64,000 nucleotides of DNA from Anolis sagrei (Eukaryota; Chordata; Lepidosauria; Squamata; Anolidae): positions 60,529,209 to 60,593,208 of the forward strand of contig NC_090022.1 in assembly GCF_037176765.1 (NCBI RefSeq), written 5' to 3'. Under the pieces are notes generated by a model. The model saw nothing but the letters and a program-made list of their open reading frames with translations, had not been told where the DNA came from and did no database searches. A program made the translations under genes and the position numbers. Positions 1-11,000 of this stretch are shown piece after piece; the stretch's first letter is position 1; every line of letters starts with the position of its first letter.

Positions 1-1668
1 CCACACATGTATATGTATCAAAACTACAGTCTCAAATATAGTTACGTGGAGGCCCTCATAGGACTGGCTCCCACTGCAATTAAAATTATATCTCAGCATA
101 GCAACCATTGTGAAGTCTTGCATTACCTGTACTCAGCCCAGCCAATAGTCCCTCTACAGCTATAGTTTTACTCTATGAGGACAAAAAAACAACAACAGTA
201 TCTGAGACATCAAGAGCAAAAATAACAAAAGCAGCAAAGACAGCAATGCCTTACGTTAAAAGTGAGCTACAGCTATTGGCACAGATTTTATGTGAAGCAG
301 TAAGGATCAGAAAGACCTCATCCGTCTAACAAGACAAAAAAAAAAAAAAACAGTATCTGAGGCATTAAGAGCAAAAGGAACAAAAGCAGCAAAGACAGCA
401 ATGCCTTACGTTAAAGGTGAGCTACAGCCATTGGCACTATTCTTAAATTTTAATTATTATATTTGGCCCAACCATTGGTTTTAAACGTCGCTGTGTTACT
501 GCTATTGTTTGTTTATTTTTTGTTATGCGTTTTATTTTATTGTCTGTATTAATTGTTGTTATTGCTTTATCATTGATGTATTGTGGGCTCGGCCTCATGT
601 AAGCCGCACCGAGTCCCTAGGGAGATGGTAGCAGGGTATAAATAAAGTTTATTATTATTATATTATTATGTGAAGCAGTAAGGATCAGAAAGACCTCATC
701 CGTCCAACAGTTATTTCCTGCCTTTTCCCCAGCCTTGGCACACTTTAGAGCAGGAGTCGTGGGGAATTTTTGACCTTTCTGAGCTGAATGGACTGCAGCT
801 CCTATTATCCTCACTGCTGGATATTTATTTATTTACTATATTTATATCCCGCCTTTCTCGACCCTGAAGGGGGACACAAGGCAGCTTACAGCAGAGGCAA
901 AATTCAATGCCTTAAACAATTCAACAATTAGATAAATATTCAATTAAAAAACTGTGCAAAGTTAAAAGCAATTAAAAACATAACAATACCAATGGATAGA
1001 GCTGATAGGAGTTGTGGTCCAAGCTCTGGAGGGTTAAACATACCAAATCAGATGTTTTCCCTTTTGTCAGAAGAGTCTAGAGAAGATTTACCAGATTTTC
1101 AAGCTTAGTATTGTTTCCCCAAAAACCTGACTGGGAATGAGATAAGCGCTTAGAACAGAGCTTTTCAAACATCTCATGTTGGTGACACTTTTCAGACACA
1201 CAGTCCCCGAGTTACAAACATCTGACTTACAAATGACTCATTGTTACAAATAGGGGTGAGACAACAGGAAGTGATAGAAATCTACCCCTAGAAAGGGAAA
1301 TTCATTCCTGAAAGAGTTATCATGGAGAAAAGGTGTCTCCATTGAAGCTTTATCACCAATTCTCATTTCAACAAGAAGCCCAATTTTACACAAAAGGGAA
1401 AAAACATGTTTCTATGCTGTTGATTTTTTAACAGCAACTGAAAGTAACTATTTTAGGATTTTTTTTAAGCAAAAGCTTTCCAAACTGTGTGTCATGACTC
1501 CTTGTGTCAGCTGCAGTGTACAGGTGTATTACATGACTTAATGAAAAAGCCTCCTACAAGGATGGTGAAACATCAAGACATTTTTCACCTTCCAATTATC
1601 ACAGGGACAAAAAGGGAAGTGAAATCTTTTGAACGGGCAGAAGCAGCAAAACAAAAACCACCTTATGG
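1..1668. other. Non-genic flank with L2 remnants
   Basis: No coding region is recognisable. Positions 203-330 are partly repeated at 350-440 and 668-706 (shared phrases on CAGCAAAGACAGCAATGCC and GTGAAGCAGTAAGGATCAGA). Between them, about 440-670, lies an L2-type LINE 3' tail ending in a TATAAATAAAG box and an ATT microsatellite. A second L2/CR1-like tail in minus orientation is at about 820-990. All of this recurs in copy B at 29185-30844, so these insertions predate the duplication. Confidence 0.6.
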
Positions 1669-1925
1669 CAAAACAATAGGATTGTTTGATCAAGAAAAAA
1701 TTTGGTTCTAAACTCGCTTTGTTTCCAGGGGGCACCAGCATTTCGAATTTCAGAGAACTTCCGAAATTTAAGATTTCGAAATTTCAAAATTTACGAAAAT
1801 TTGTTAATAACGAATCGATTCGTTAATGGTGTACGCGATTGCGCAATATGCTAAAAAAACCTCCAAACGGGACAGGGGAAGCTTCCCTCTCCCTCTGTTG
1901 TTGACTGTTGGTGTGATAAAACAAA

Positions 1926-2168
1926 CAACAACTATATTATATTATATTATATATTATTATATTACATTATTGTACATTATATTAAATTATTATATATTAT
2001 ATTATATTATATTATATTATATTATATTATTATATTATATATTATTATATTTTATTATAATAATATTATATTATATTATATTACTATATTATTATATGAT
2101 ATTATATTATTATAGTATTATTATATTATAATATTATATTATATATTATATTATTATATTATTATTAT
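1926..2168. repeat. AT-rich microsatellite array
   Basis: This is an irregular (TATTA)n array inside the hAT-type element. Similar arrays lie at about 2556-2584, 5137-5300 and 5950-6175. Open frames across them encode only Tyr/Ile/Leu runs and are not genes. Confidence 0.9.
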
Positions 2169-2451
2169 AACAACAAAAATAGCTAGAAGCACTTAATTCA
2201 GTGTATCTACTTCTAGTATCAAGAATTTAAACTCTGTAGCAAATTGCTGTGCCAAAAATGTAATTTAGCAAATAATCCAGATTATCCTGGTATATAATCT
2301 GATATAAGAGCAGTTCAAGCAAACTGCTTCAGAATCACAGGGTTAGAAAACACAAGAAAACATTGGATGGAAGCAAGGAAAAGTGTTCTCAAAAAACTGT
2401 CCCAAGCCCATAGCATGTCCAAAAGCAGAAGATTAAGTCAGAATGAGATGT

Positions 2452-2560
2452 CCATCCAAAAACAATCCGATGTAAGAATCCAGTCTTTAAACCGCTTTGA
2501 AACGGCTTGTCTTAACCCAGCTAAACGTCTTCCTTGGCCAGCAGCTTAAACTATTCTAAT
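2452..2560. repeat. Left arm of an internal inverted repeat
   Basis: About 105 bp here is the imperfect reverse complement of 5826-5955. Shared phrases are ATCCAAAAACAATCCGA versus TCGGATTGTTTTTGATGG, and the GGCTTGTCTTAA versus TTAAGACAAGCC block. The two arms flank the Helitron and the 102-bp minisatellite, and both end next to AT arrays. A third partial copy lies at about 6177-6225. Confidence 0.7.
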
Positions 2561-2674
2561 ATAATATAATATAATATAATATAATTATTATTAAGAATGG
2601 ATGGACATCTGTCAGGGGTGCTTTAATATACAATTATATTAATCTATATATATAAATTTGTTAGGGGCATCCAA

Positions 2675-3711
2675 CGAGGAAACAAAACTCAAAAACCCCC
2701 CAACGAAACTGTACCAAAATTGCCATGCCCATAACACAACCCACAAGGTACAAACATATCTACTCAAAATGAAAAACAACACAACAACACACTCACAAAA
2801 CGGCAAAACAACAAAACTCAAAAACCCCCAACGAAACTTAACCAAAATTGCCATGCCCATAACACAACCCACAAGGTACAAACATATCTACTCAAAATGA
2901 AAAACAACACAACAACACACTCACAAAACGGCAAAACAACAAAACTCAAAAAAAACCAACGAAACTTAACCAAAATTGCCATGCCCATAACACAACCCAC
3001 AAGGTACAAACATATCTACTCAAAATGAAAAACAACACAACAACACACTCACAAAACGGCAAAACAACAAAACTCAAAAACCCCCAACGAAACTTAACCA
3101 AAATTGCCATGCCCATAACACAACCTACAAGGTACAAACATATCTACTCAAAATGAAAAACAACACAACAACACACTCACAAAACGGCAAAACAACAAAA
3201 CTCAAAAAACCCCAACGAAACTTAACCAAAATTGCCATGCCCATAACACAACCCACAAGGTACAAACATATCTACTCAAAATGAAAAACAACACAACAAC
3301 ACACTCACAAAACGGCAAAACAACAAAACTCAAAAACCCCCAACAAAACTTAACCAAAATTGCCATGCCCATAACACAACCCACAAGGTACAAACATATC
3401 TACTCAAAATGAAAAACAACACAACAACACACTCACAAAACGGCAAAACAACAAAACTCAAAAACCCCCAACGAAACTTAACCAAAACTGCCATGCCCAT
3501 AACACAACCCACAAGGTACAAACATATCTACTCAAAATGAAAAACAACACAACAACACACTCACAAAACGGCAAATCAACAAAACTCACAAACCCCCCAA
3601 CGAAACTTAACCAAAATTCCCATGCCCATAACACAACCCACAAGGTACAAACATATCTACTCAAAATGAAAAACAACACAACAACACACTCACAAAACGG
3701 CAAAACAACTG
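2675..3711 (+). repeat. 128-bp tandem satellite, about 8 units
   Basis: The phrase CAACGAAACTTAACCAAAAT recurs every 128 bases (near 2701, 2829, 2957, 3085, 3213, 3341, 3469 and 3598). Units are nearly identical, without spacers, and strongly purine/pyrimidine skewed (A+C rich on the plus strand). The repeated open frames on both strands are products of the period and not genes. The array sits just inside the 5' end of the Helitron, a common position for Helitron-borne minisatellites. Confidence 0.95.
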
Positions 3712-3774
3712 AGCATGCGCATTGGTGCCCAGCCGCAAGTTCCCTGGCGCGCGCACACAGTTCCCTCTGCGGAA

Positions 3775-4050
3775 GCCATGCCCACTCCAAGCCCCGCCAC
3801 GCCGCTTCCCGCACACACACCCCCCCCCCGCCGCACGCACACACACAACCCCACGCTCCATCACTCCCCCCGCCGCACACACACACGCAACCCCACGCTC
3901 CATTACTCCCCCACCGCCACACACACACGCGCAACCCCACTCCCCCCCGCTGCCGCACACACACACGCAACCCCACGCTCCATCACTCCCCCCGCTGCCG
4001 CACACACACACACAACCTCATGCTCCATCACTCGCCTGCCCCAATCTTAC
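3775..4050 (+). repeat. CA/CCCC-rich short tandem block
   Basis: Imperfect units of about 35-60 bases built from CACACACACGCAACCCCACGCTCC-type phrases lie within the Helitron. No coding signal is seen; the proline/threonine-rich frames are artefacts. Confidence 0.8.
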
Positions 4051-4102
4051 CTCCTTTTACTTCACGCCACCTCCAAACCCCACCGCACCCCTTCCCGCCC
4101 TG

Positions 4103-4718
4103 TCAAAATCCAGGAAAGACAGGAAGGAAGGAAAGAAGGAAGAAAGAGAAAGGTAGATAAAATAAAGGGGGAAGGAAGGAAAGTTAGAGAAAGAAGGAAG
4201 AAGAAAAGGAAAGAAAAGGAAAGATGGAAGGAAAGAAAACAGAGACAGCAGAAGAGAAAGAAAAAGGGGGAAGGAAGGAAAGAGGTAGAGAAGGAAGAAA
4301 TGAGAGACAGAGGGAGGGAAAGAAAAAGGGGGAAGGAAGGAAGGAGAGAAGGAAAGAAAAAAGGGAATGAAAGAAGGAAAGAGGGAGTGAAGGAAGGGGG
4401 AAGATGTAGAGAAAGAGGGAGGGAAGGAAAGAAGGAAAGAGAGAAGGAAGAAAAGAGACCAGAAGAGAAAGAAAAAGGGGGAAGGAAGGAAGGAGAGAAG
4501 GAAAGAAAAAAGGGAATGAAGGAAGGAAAGAGGGAGTGAAGGAAGGGGGAAGATGTAGAGAAAGAGGGAGGGAAGGAAAGAAGGAAAGAGAGAAGGAAGG
4601 AAAGAGGCCAGAAGAGAAAGAAAAAGGGGGAAGGAAGGAGATAGAGAAGGAAGAGGAGAAGGAAAGATGGGAGGGAAGGAAGGAAGGAGGGAAAGAAGGA
4701 GAGAAAGAGGGAAGGTTG
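4103..4718 (+). repeat. Polypurine tract (GGAA/GAAA rich)
   Basis: About 600 bases are almost purely A and G, with longer internal duplications (4320-4440 resembles 4480-4600). A shorter copy follows at about 4880-5035. The Lys/Glu/Arg-rich frame on this strand and the Phe/Ser/Pro-rich frame on the other are low-complexity artefacts. Such tracts can form triplex DNA. Confidence 0.9.
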
Positions 4719-5329
4719 GTCACAGCAATGCGTGGCGGGTAAAGGTTGTTATTTCTATGATTATTATGATGCTATTATTCCTATGAGACCCTTTTAGGGG
4801 GAATGGGAGAGGTGTCAGGTCCCGGAGGCAATGCATTGCATTATTGTTATTGTTATGATGGTGGTGAAATAAAAGGAAATAAAAAGCGAAAGAAGGAAGC
4901 AAACAGGGAGGGAAGAAAGGCAAAGGAAGAAAGGGGGAGGGAATGAAGGAAAGAGAGAAGGATGAAACCAAGTAGTGAAAGAAGGAAAGAAAGAAAGAAA
5001 GAGGTAGAGAAGGAAGAAAGGAGAGAAAGGGGGAAGGAATAGGTAGGTACCTCTCTTTCATAATAGTCCAGATATCTACCTCAACTTTGATAAGTTTTAC
5101 TATAGGCCACAGCAACGCGTGGCAGGGCACAGCTAGTATAATATAATAATATACAATTATAACATATAATGTAATATAATAATATAATATAATATAAAAT
5201 AATTATATTATTGTATATTATATTATATTATGTTATTATATATTATATTACTATATTATATTATTATTGTATATTATATTATTATTATATTACATTATAT
5301 CCTCCCGATTCTTCTCCTCCAGCAGGCTG

Positions 5330-5690
5330 CAGGATTCTGAGTTATATGGCTGTGTGGAAAGGTCCTGGGTTATCTGAGTCCACACTGCCATATAATCCGG
5401 TTCAAAGCACATATTGTGGGATTTTCTGCTTTGATATTCTGAGTTACATGGCTGTTTGGAAAGGTCCTGGGTTATCTGAGTCCACACTGCCATATAATCC
5501 GGTTCAAAGCACATATTGTGGGATTTTCTGCTTTGATATTCTGAGTTATATGGCTGTGTGGAAAGGTCCTGGGTTATCTGAGTCCACACTGCCATATAAT
5601 CCGGTTCAAAGCACATATTGTGGGATTTTCTGCTTTGATATTCTGAGTTATATGGCTGTGTGGAATCGCCCTGGGTTATCTGAGTCCACA
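5330..5690 (+). repeat. 102-bp minisatellite, about 3.5 units
   Basis: The phrase ATGGCTGTGTGGAAAGGTCC recurs at steps of 102 bases from about 5345. The unit is derived from the palindromic MITE family also seen at 58253-58402 and 59815-59966 (phrases on TGCCATATAATCC and GGGATTTTCTGC). Because 102 is divisible by three, a frame stays open across the array. It is not a gene. Confidence 0.9.
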
Positions 5691-6639
5691 TTCCTGATAG
5701 TTCGGCTGATAGGCTGATCAGTAAACATATTCATGGATTTCCTGCTGTTATATTAAGACTCTTACCCATACTGTGACAGTAATCTGGCCCCCCGTTTAAA
5801 AAGTTTGAGGACCCCTGATATATAGTAATAATAGTTTTAAGCTGCTGGCCAGGAAGACAATTAGCTGACTTAAGACAAGCCGTTTTAAAGCGTTTTAAAG
5901 ACTGGATTCCTGTAAGTGCTGACCATTCTTAATTCGGATTGTTTTTGATGGATATAATATAATATATATAATATAATATATTATATTACATTATATTATA
6001 ATATATTATATTATATTATTATAATGTTATTATATTATATATATTATATTATAATATAATATACAATTATAATATAATATAATAATAATATAGTAATATA
6101 ATAATATATTATAATATAAAATAATATTATAATAATATTATTATAATATAATATATAATATATAGTAATAATACTTTTAAGCTGCTGGGCGATGAAGAGG
6201 ATTAGCTGAGTTAAGACAAGCATGAGGAAAGAGGAGGGAAGCAGTAGAGCAAAGGTGGCTGGCAGGAGGGGAGAGACCGGAAGTGGGATAAATGCGCTGC
6301 TTGCTAGCTTGCTACCGGGGAGGGAAGAGAAACGACGAGATTGTAAAACTTGCACCAGACATACAAAAATAATTACAAAAATTGGAAAAATTGTTTCGAT
6401 TCTTAAATACTCCTCACACTATTCCTGCATGGCTCGATATTGGATCGTAAGCTAATTTAAATACGAATTCATAACGAGTAACGAAAATAACGAACACCAT
6501 CGCCCAGGCCTACAAAACAATATAAATCACTGCTTCTGTGTCTTTAATTTTTATAGTGGACACTCTGAAGCTCTAGAAGTCCCCTCGGGAAGATACAGTG
6601 GACTATAAAGTATATTATTATTATTATTTTACTGACACA

Positions 6640-7385
6640 AAGGCACAAAAGCGTACTATGTCACACCAAACAAGATCAATATGCTGGATTTCGTATCAAA
6701 AAATCACAAGTCGAACACTTCCCAAGTGTCTAAGACTGTGTGATGTAATTTCATATGATGCATGCAGATCCAAGTAAGGTGGCCTTTTGCAGTTGACAGA
6801 TCGTGATTTTGTCAATGTTTATTGTTTCCAAATGCCGACTGAGATCTTTTGGCACGGCACCCAGTGTGCCAATGACCACTGGGACCACCTGTACTGGTTT
6901 ATGCCAGAGTCTTTGCAGTTCAATTTTGAGGTCTTGAGAGTGACTGGGTTTTTCCTGTTGTTTTTCCTCAATGCGGCTGTCACCTGGTATGGCGACATCA
7001 ATAATCCAGATTTTTTTCTTTTCTACAATCGTGATGTCTGGTGTATTGGTTCCAAAACTTTGTCAGCCTGAAAGTCCCACAGTATTTTTGCATGTTCATT
7101 TTCCACAACCTTTGCAGGTTTATGATCCCACCAATTTCTTACTACTGGCAGGTGGTACTTGTGACATAAGTTCCAGTGAATCATCGGGGCCACAGAGTTG
7201 TGTCTTTGTTTGTAGTCTGTCTGTGTTATTATTACTATTATTTGGAACACAACAAGATGAGACCACAGCAAACAAGATCACTCTGTTGGCTGTTGTATTG
7301 GATCACATATCGTACACTTCCGAAGTATCTAGGACTGAGTGATATAACGGCAAATAATGTGTGCAGATCCCAGTAAGGTGGCCTT
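6640..7385 (-). mobile_element. LINE with restriction-like endonuclease region (Dong/R4-like), 3' part
   Basis: On the minus strand the frames encode peptides such as KILWDFQADKVLEPIHQTS and a GTLGAVPK-like block. These are typical of the C-terminal region after the reverse transcriptase in LINEs that use a restriction-like endonuclease. The copy has several frame disruptions. It continues after the RTE insertion at 11303-12130. Related fragments are at 31000-31380 (the copy B counterpart) and 48215-48470. Assignment to the Dong/R4 clade is from memory of the family motif. Confidence 0.6.
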
Positions 7386-7386
7386 A

Positions 7387-7517
7387 CCCCCTCGACGGAC
7401 TGTCACCTTGCCGTGGTGAGGGGGCTTGCGTGTTCCGATGAACCTGTAGGCACAGCAACTGGAGTCGTGCGCTCCCAGGAGTGGCTGCGGGGGAGGTCCC
7501 AGACCAAGAACAGTCCG
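7387..7517 (+). ncRNA. Candidate HDV-like self-cleaving ribozyme at the LINE 5' end
   Basis: A hand-drawn nested double pseudoknot fits. P1 is 7387-7393 with 7418-7424 (CCCCCTC/GAGGGGG, 7 bp). A 2-nt linker follows. P2 is 7396-7403 with 7510-7517 (CGGACTGT/ACAGTCCG, 8 bp). P3 is 7405-7407 with 7415-7417, closing a 7-nt loop. C7505 lies just before the 3' strand of P2, where the catalytic cytosine is expected. P4 would be the 7425-7500 segment. The predicted cleavage point, just before 7387, is the element boundary. Such ribozymes are known at the 5' ends of R2 and RTE-like LINEs. P1.1 is not resolved. Confidence 0.6.
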
Positions 7518-8054
7518 AAGACCCAAAGACCTCAACGGCGGAGCAGGCGGAGGATAGCATGGCCCATGTTACAACGGCTGCGAAGGCGGAAGAAGGCTGC
7601 AACAGACTGAGAAGCCACGGTCATTGTGTTAAACTACATCACCAGTGGAACCTCACTCTGTGAAGACTGTGTGTTGATCAGTTGTGCACTGACCTCCACA
7701 CATTAAAAAAACCCACGCACAGGCGTCTTCCAAAGAAAATAAAAACCAACCAACCAAAGTCCCATGGCGATTAGCGAGTGGCGACGGGGGCAGGACTGTG
7801 AAATCTGGAAGCCCCTAGTCACAGACTGGCACATGGGCGGTGGGTATGGACTCAGTCGTTCTACCTCAAGGACCGAGGCAGTTGAGTAGTTCGGCAGCTG
7901 TATCCGCGACTGAGCAGCCCTTTTGAGGATCCACTCTGCTCACCCCACATGGGGAGGGGGCTAGAAAAGGTGCCCTAAACATAGTCTGCCTCTCTCATCC
8001 CTGACTGGACTGCCGCGTCCAGTGGGGTCACCACCCTGCGGCCAAAAAAGAAAA

Positions 8055-11000
8055 ATGAACTTTGGTACGTGGAACGTACGGACTCTGATGGACAACAGCG
8101 GCAGTGAACGCCCCGAACGCAGAACTGCCATCATTGCAAGGGAGCTGGGACGCTTCAACATCGACATAGCAGCCCTTCAGGAGACCCGGAGAGCAGGGGA
8201 GGGACAGCTGAAGGAAGAAAAAGGAGGCTACACCTTCTTCTGGAAGGGACTGCCTGAAGAAGACCAAAGAATGCACGGAGTCGGCTTTGCCATCAGAAAT
8301 GATCTGGTGAAACATCTGTCCGAAGCACCCACTGGCATCAACGAACGTCTCTCAACCCTCCGAATCAATCTTACCAAAAACCAACGGGCAACCATCATAA
8401 GTGCCTATGCACCAACACTAGATGCTGACGAAGACATCAAGGAGAAATTCTACTGTCAGCTGGACACCGTCCTATCGGGGATACCTAAGGAGGACAAAAT
8501 CATCCTCCTGGGGGACTTCAATGCAAGAGTCGGGCGAGACTTCGACCTGTGGCCAGGAACCATAGGAAAAGACGGGGTTGGAAACAGCAACCCGAATGGC
8601 ATCCTGCTTCTCACCAAATGTGCGGAACACAACCTTGTCATCACCAACACGCTCTTCCGCCAGAAAAACAAGTTCAAGACATCATGGAAGCACCCCCGGT
8701 CAAAGCATTGGCACCTCTTAGACTATGTAATCACACGTGCCAGAGACCGCCGTGACGTGCTCCTCACAAGAGCCATGACAGGTGCTGACGACTGCTGGAC
8801 TGACCACAGGCTAATCCGATCCTCGATGGCCATCAAGATCGCTCCCAAGCGCAGACTCCAAGGCAGAAAGACAAGGCGCAAAATGAACACCCAAGCCCTT
8901 CAGGAGCCCTCCAGACGAGCCCATCTCCAAACAGCACTCAAGAACCATCTACCCACAGAACACCCCGAAAATGTTGAGGAACATTGGAACAAACTGAAGA
9001 CCTCCATCATCCAAGCCTGCGAAGAAACTATTGGATACCAAGCCAAGAAACATCAAGACTGGTTTGATGAAAACGACATCGAGATCCAACAGCTAATTGA
9101 CAAGAAAAGGAAAGCCTTCCAAACATGGCAGAGAAACATCAACTGTGCTGCTAAGAAAAAGATCTACGCTAGTGCAAAAGCCGAGGTCCAAAGAAGGACA
9201 AGAGAACTCAAGAACATCTGGTGGACAAAGAAGGCTGAAGAAATACAACACCTGGCAGATACCCATAATGCTCAAGGATTTTTCAAAGCCACAAAGGTCA
9301 TCTATGGACCAAGAAACCATGGCATACAGCCTCTACGCTCATCAGATGGAACCAAACTCCTGAAGGACCAAAACTCAATTGCACTACGTTGGAAAGAACA
9401 CTACCAAAGCCTCCTGAACCGCAGCTCCAATGTGGCCGAAGAGGTCCTCTCACAAATCCCGCAACAACAAACCAGGGATGAGCTTGCAGCACTGCCTAGT
9501 TTGGAAGAAGTCAGCAATGCCATCAGCCAGCAGAAGAATAACAAAGCCAGCGGACCGGATGGGATCCCTGCTGAAATCTTCAAAGAGGGAGGACCTGAGC
9601 TGACACACCAACTCCACCAGCTCATAGAAAAAGTGTGGGTGACCGAGAAAATCCCAGCAGACTTCAAGGATGCCACCATCATCACCCTCTTCAAAAAAGG
9701 GGAAAGAACAGACTGCGGAAACTATCGAGGTATCTCCCTTCTAACCTCCGCTGGGAAAATCCTCGCAAGAATCCTTGCAAACCGCCTCCTGCCCCTCTCA
9801 GAAGACACCCTCCCAGAATCCCAGAACGGCTTCCGCCCCTCCAGAGGAACCGTGGACATGATCTTCACTGCACGACAGCTCCAAGAAAAATGCAGGGAAC
9901 AAAACCAACCTCTGTACATGGCATTCATCGACCTTGCCAAGGCATTCGACACAGTGAATCGCAGCGCTCTCTGGACCATCCTCCACAAAATCGGATGCCC
10001 TAACAAATTTGTGAACATCCTGCGGCTCCTCCACGATGACATGATGGCAACAGTCTTGGACAGCAATGGCTCCCAAAGTGACCCATTTAAGGTGGAATCG
10101 GGTGTCAAACAGGGATGTGTTATTGCCCCAACTCTATTCTCCATCTTCATCGCAATGATACTTCACCTTGTTGATGGGAAGCTTCCCACCGGAGTGGAAA
10201 TCATCTATCGGACAGATGGCAAGCTGTTTAACCTCAGCAGACTGAAAGCCAAAACCAAAGTTACAACAACATCTGTTATAGAACTCCAGTATGCTGATGA
10301 CAATGTCGTCTGTGCGCATACAGAAGAAGATCTACAAGCCACTCTAAACACCTTCGCAGAAGCATACACGAAGCTTGGCCTGTCACTGAACATTGAGAAA
10401 ACCAAAGTGCTCTTCCAGCAGTCACCAGCCAACTCCTCCCCAATGCCAGAGATACAGCTTAATGGTGTAACATTAGAAAATGTTGACCATTTCCGCTACC
10501 TTGGCAGCCACCTCTCCACCAAAGTCAACATCGACGCTGAAATACAACACCGCCTGAGCTCCGCAAGTGCAGCATTTTCCCGAATGAAGCAGAGAGTGTT
10601 TGAGGACCGGGACATCCGTAGGGAGACCAAGGTGCTTGTCTATAAAGCTATTGTCCTCCCAACCCTGCTATACGCCTGTGAGACGTGGACTGTCTACAGA
10701 CGTCACATGCAACTCCTGGAACGATTCCACCAGCGCTGCCTCCGGAAAATCCTGCAAATCTCCTGGGAAGACAAGCGGACAAACGTCAGTGTGCTGGAAG
10801 AAGCAAAGACCACCAGCATTGAAGCGATGGTCCTCCAACATCAACTCCGCTGGGCTGGCCACGTTGTCCGGATGCCTGACCACCGTCTCCCAAAGCAGTT
10901 GCTCTATTCCGAACTTATCAACGGAAAACGGAATGTCGGTGGACAGGAAAAGAGATTTAAAGATGGGCTCAAAGCCAACCTTAAAAACTCTGGCATAGAC

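Larger units (their letters stand above)
2643..5136 (+). mobile_element. Non-autonomous Helitron (about 2.5 kb)
   Basis: The left end is TCTATATATATAAATTTG preceded by A (2642). The right end is CTAG followed by T (5137). Thirteen bases before the right end is a short GC-rich hairpin, with stem GCCAC (5106-5110) paired to GTGGC (5119-5123). TC start, 3' hairpin, CTAG end and insertion between A and T without target duplication are the defining Helitron features. There is no Rep/helicase ORF, so it is non-autonomous. A second hairpin-like phrase near 4723-4735 resembles an older or bypassed end. The body holds a 128-bp satellite, a CA-rich block and a long purine tract. Confidence 0.82.
1677..6512 (-). 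mobile_element. 4.8-kb hAT-type non-autonomous element, copy A only
   Basis: The block is flanked by a perfect 8-bp target-site duplication, CAAAACAA, at 1669-1676 and 6513-6520. Copy B has a single CAAAACAA at 30845-30852 and no insert, so the empty site is known. The ends are TAGG and CCTA. The left arm (about 1690-1920) is the reverse complement of the right arm of the 532-bp MITE at 27911-28442, which fixes the family and shows that this copy is inverted relative to it. No transposase is seen. The interior carries AT-rich arrays, a 102-bp minisatellite and a Helitron. Eight-base duplications are the hallmark of hAT elements. Confidence 0.8.

Noticed and set aside
2675-3711. CRISPR-like array of regularly spaced repeats
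   Set aside because: Units are contiguous 128-bp copies without unique spacers, in a vertebrate Helitron; it is a satellite.
3715-4539. Long Lys/Glu/Arg-rich open frame
   Set aside because: It arises from CA-rich and polypurine low-complexity DNA; no codon structure or homology.
5211-5717. 168-codon open frame with repeated peptide
   Set aside because: It is the translation of a 102-bp minisatellite made from MITE sequence; the period is a multiple of three.
8022-8054. LINE ORF start at 8022
   Set aside because: The codon at 8022 is GTG; the first ATG in frame is at 8055, immediately before the conserved FGTWNVRTL endonuclease start.
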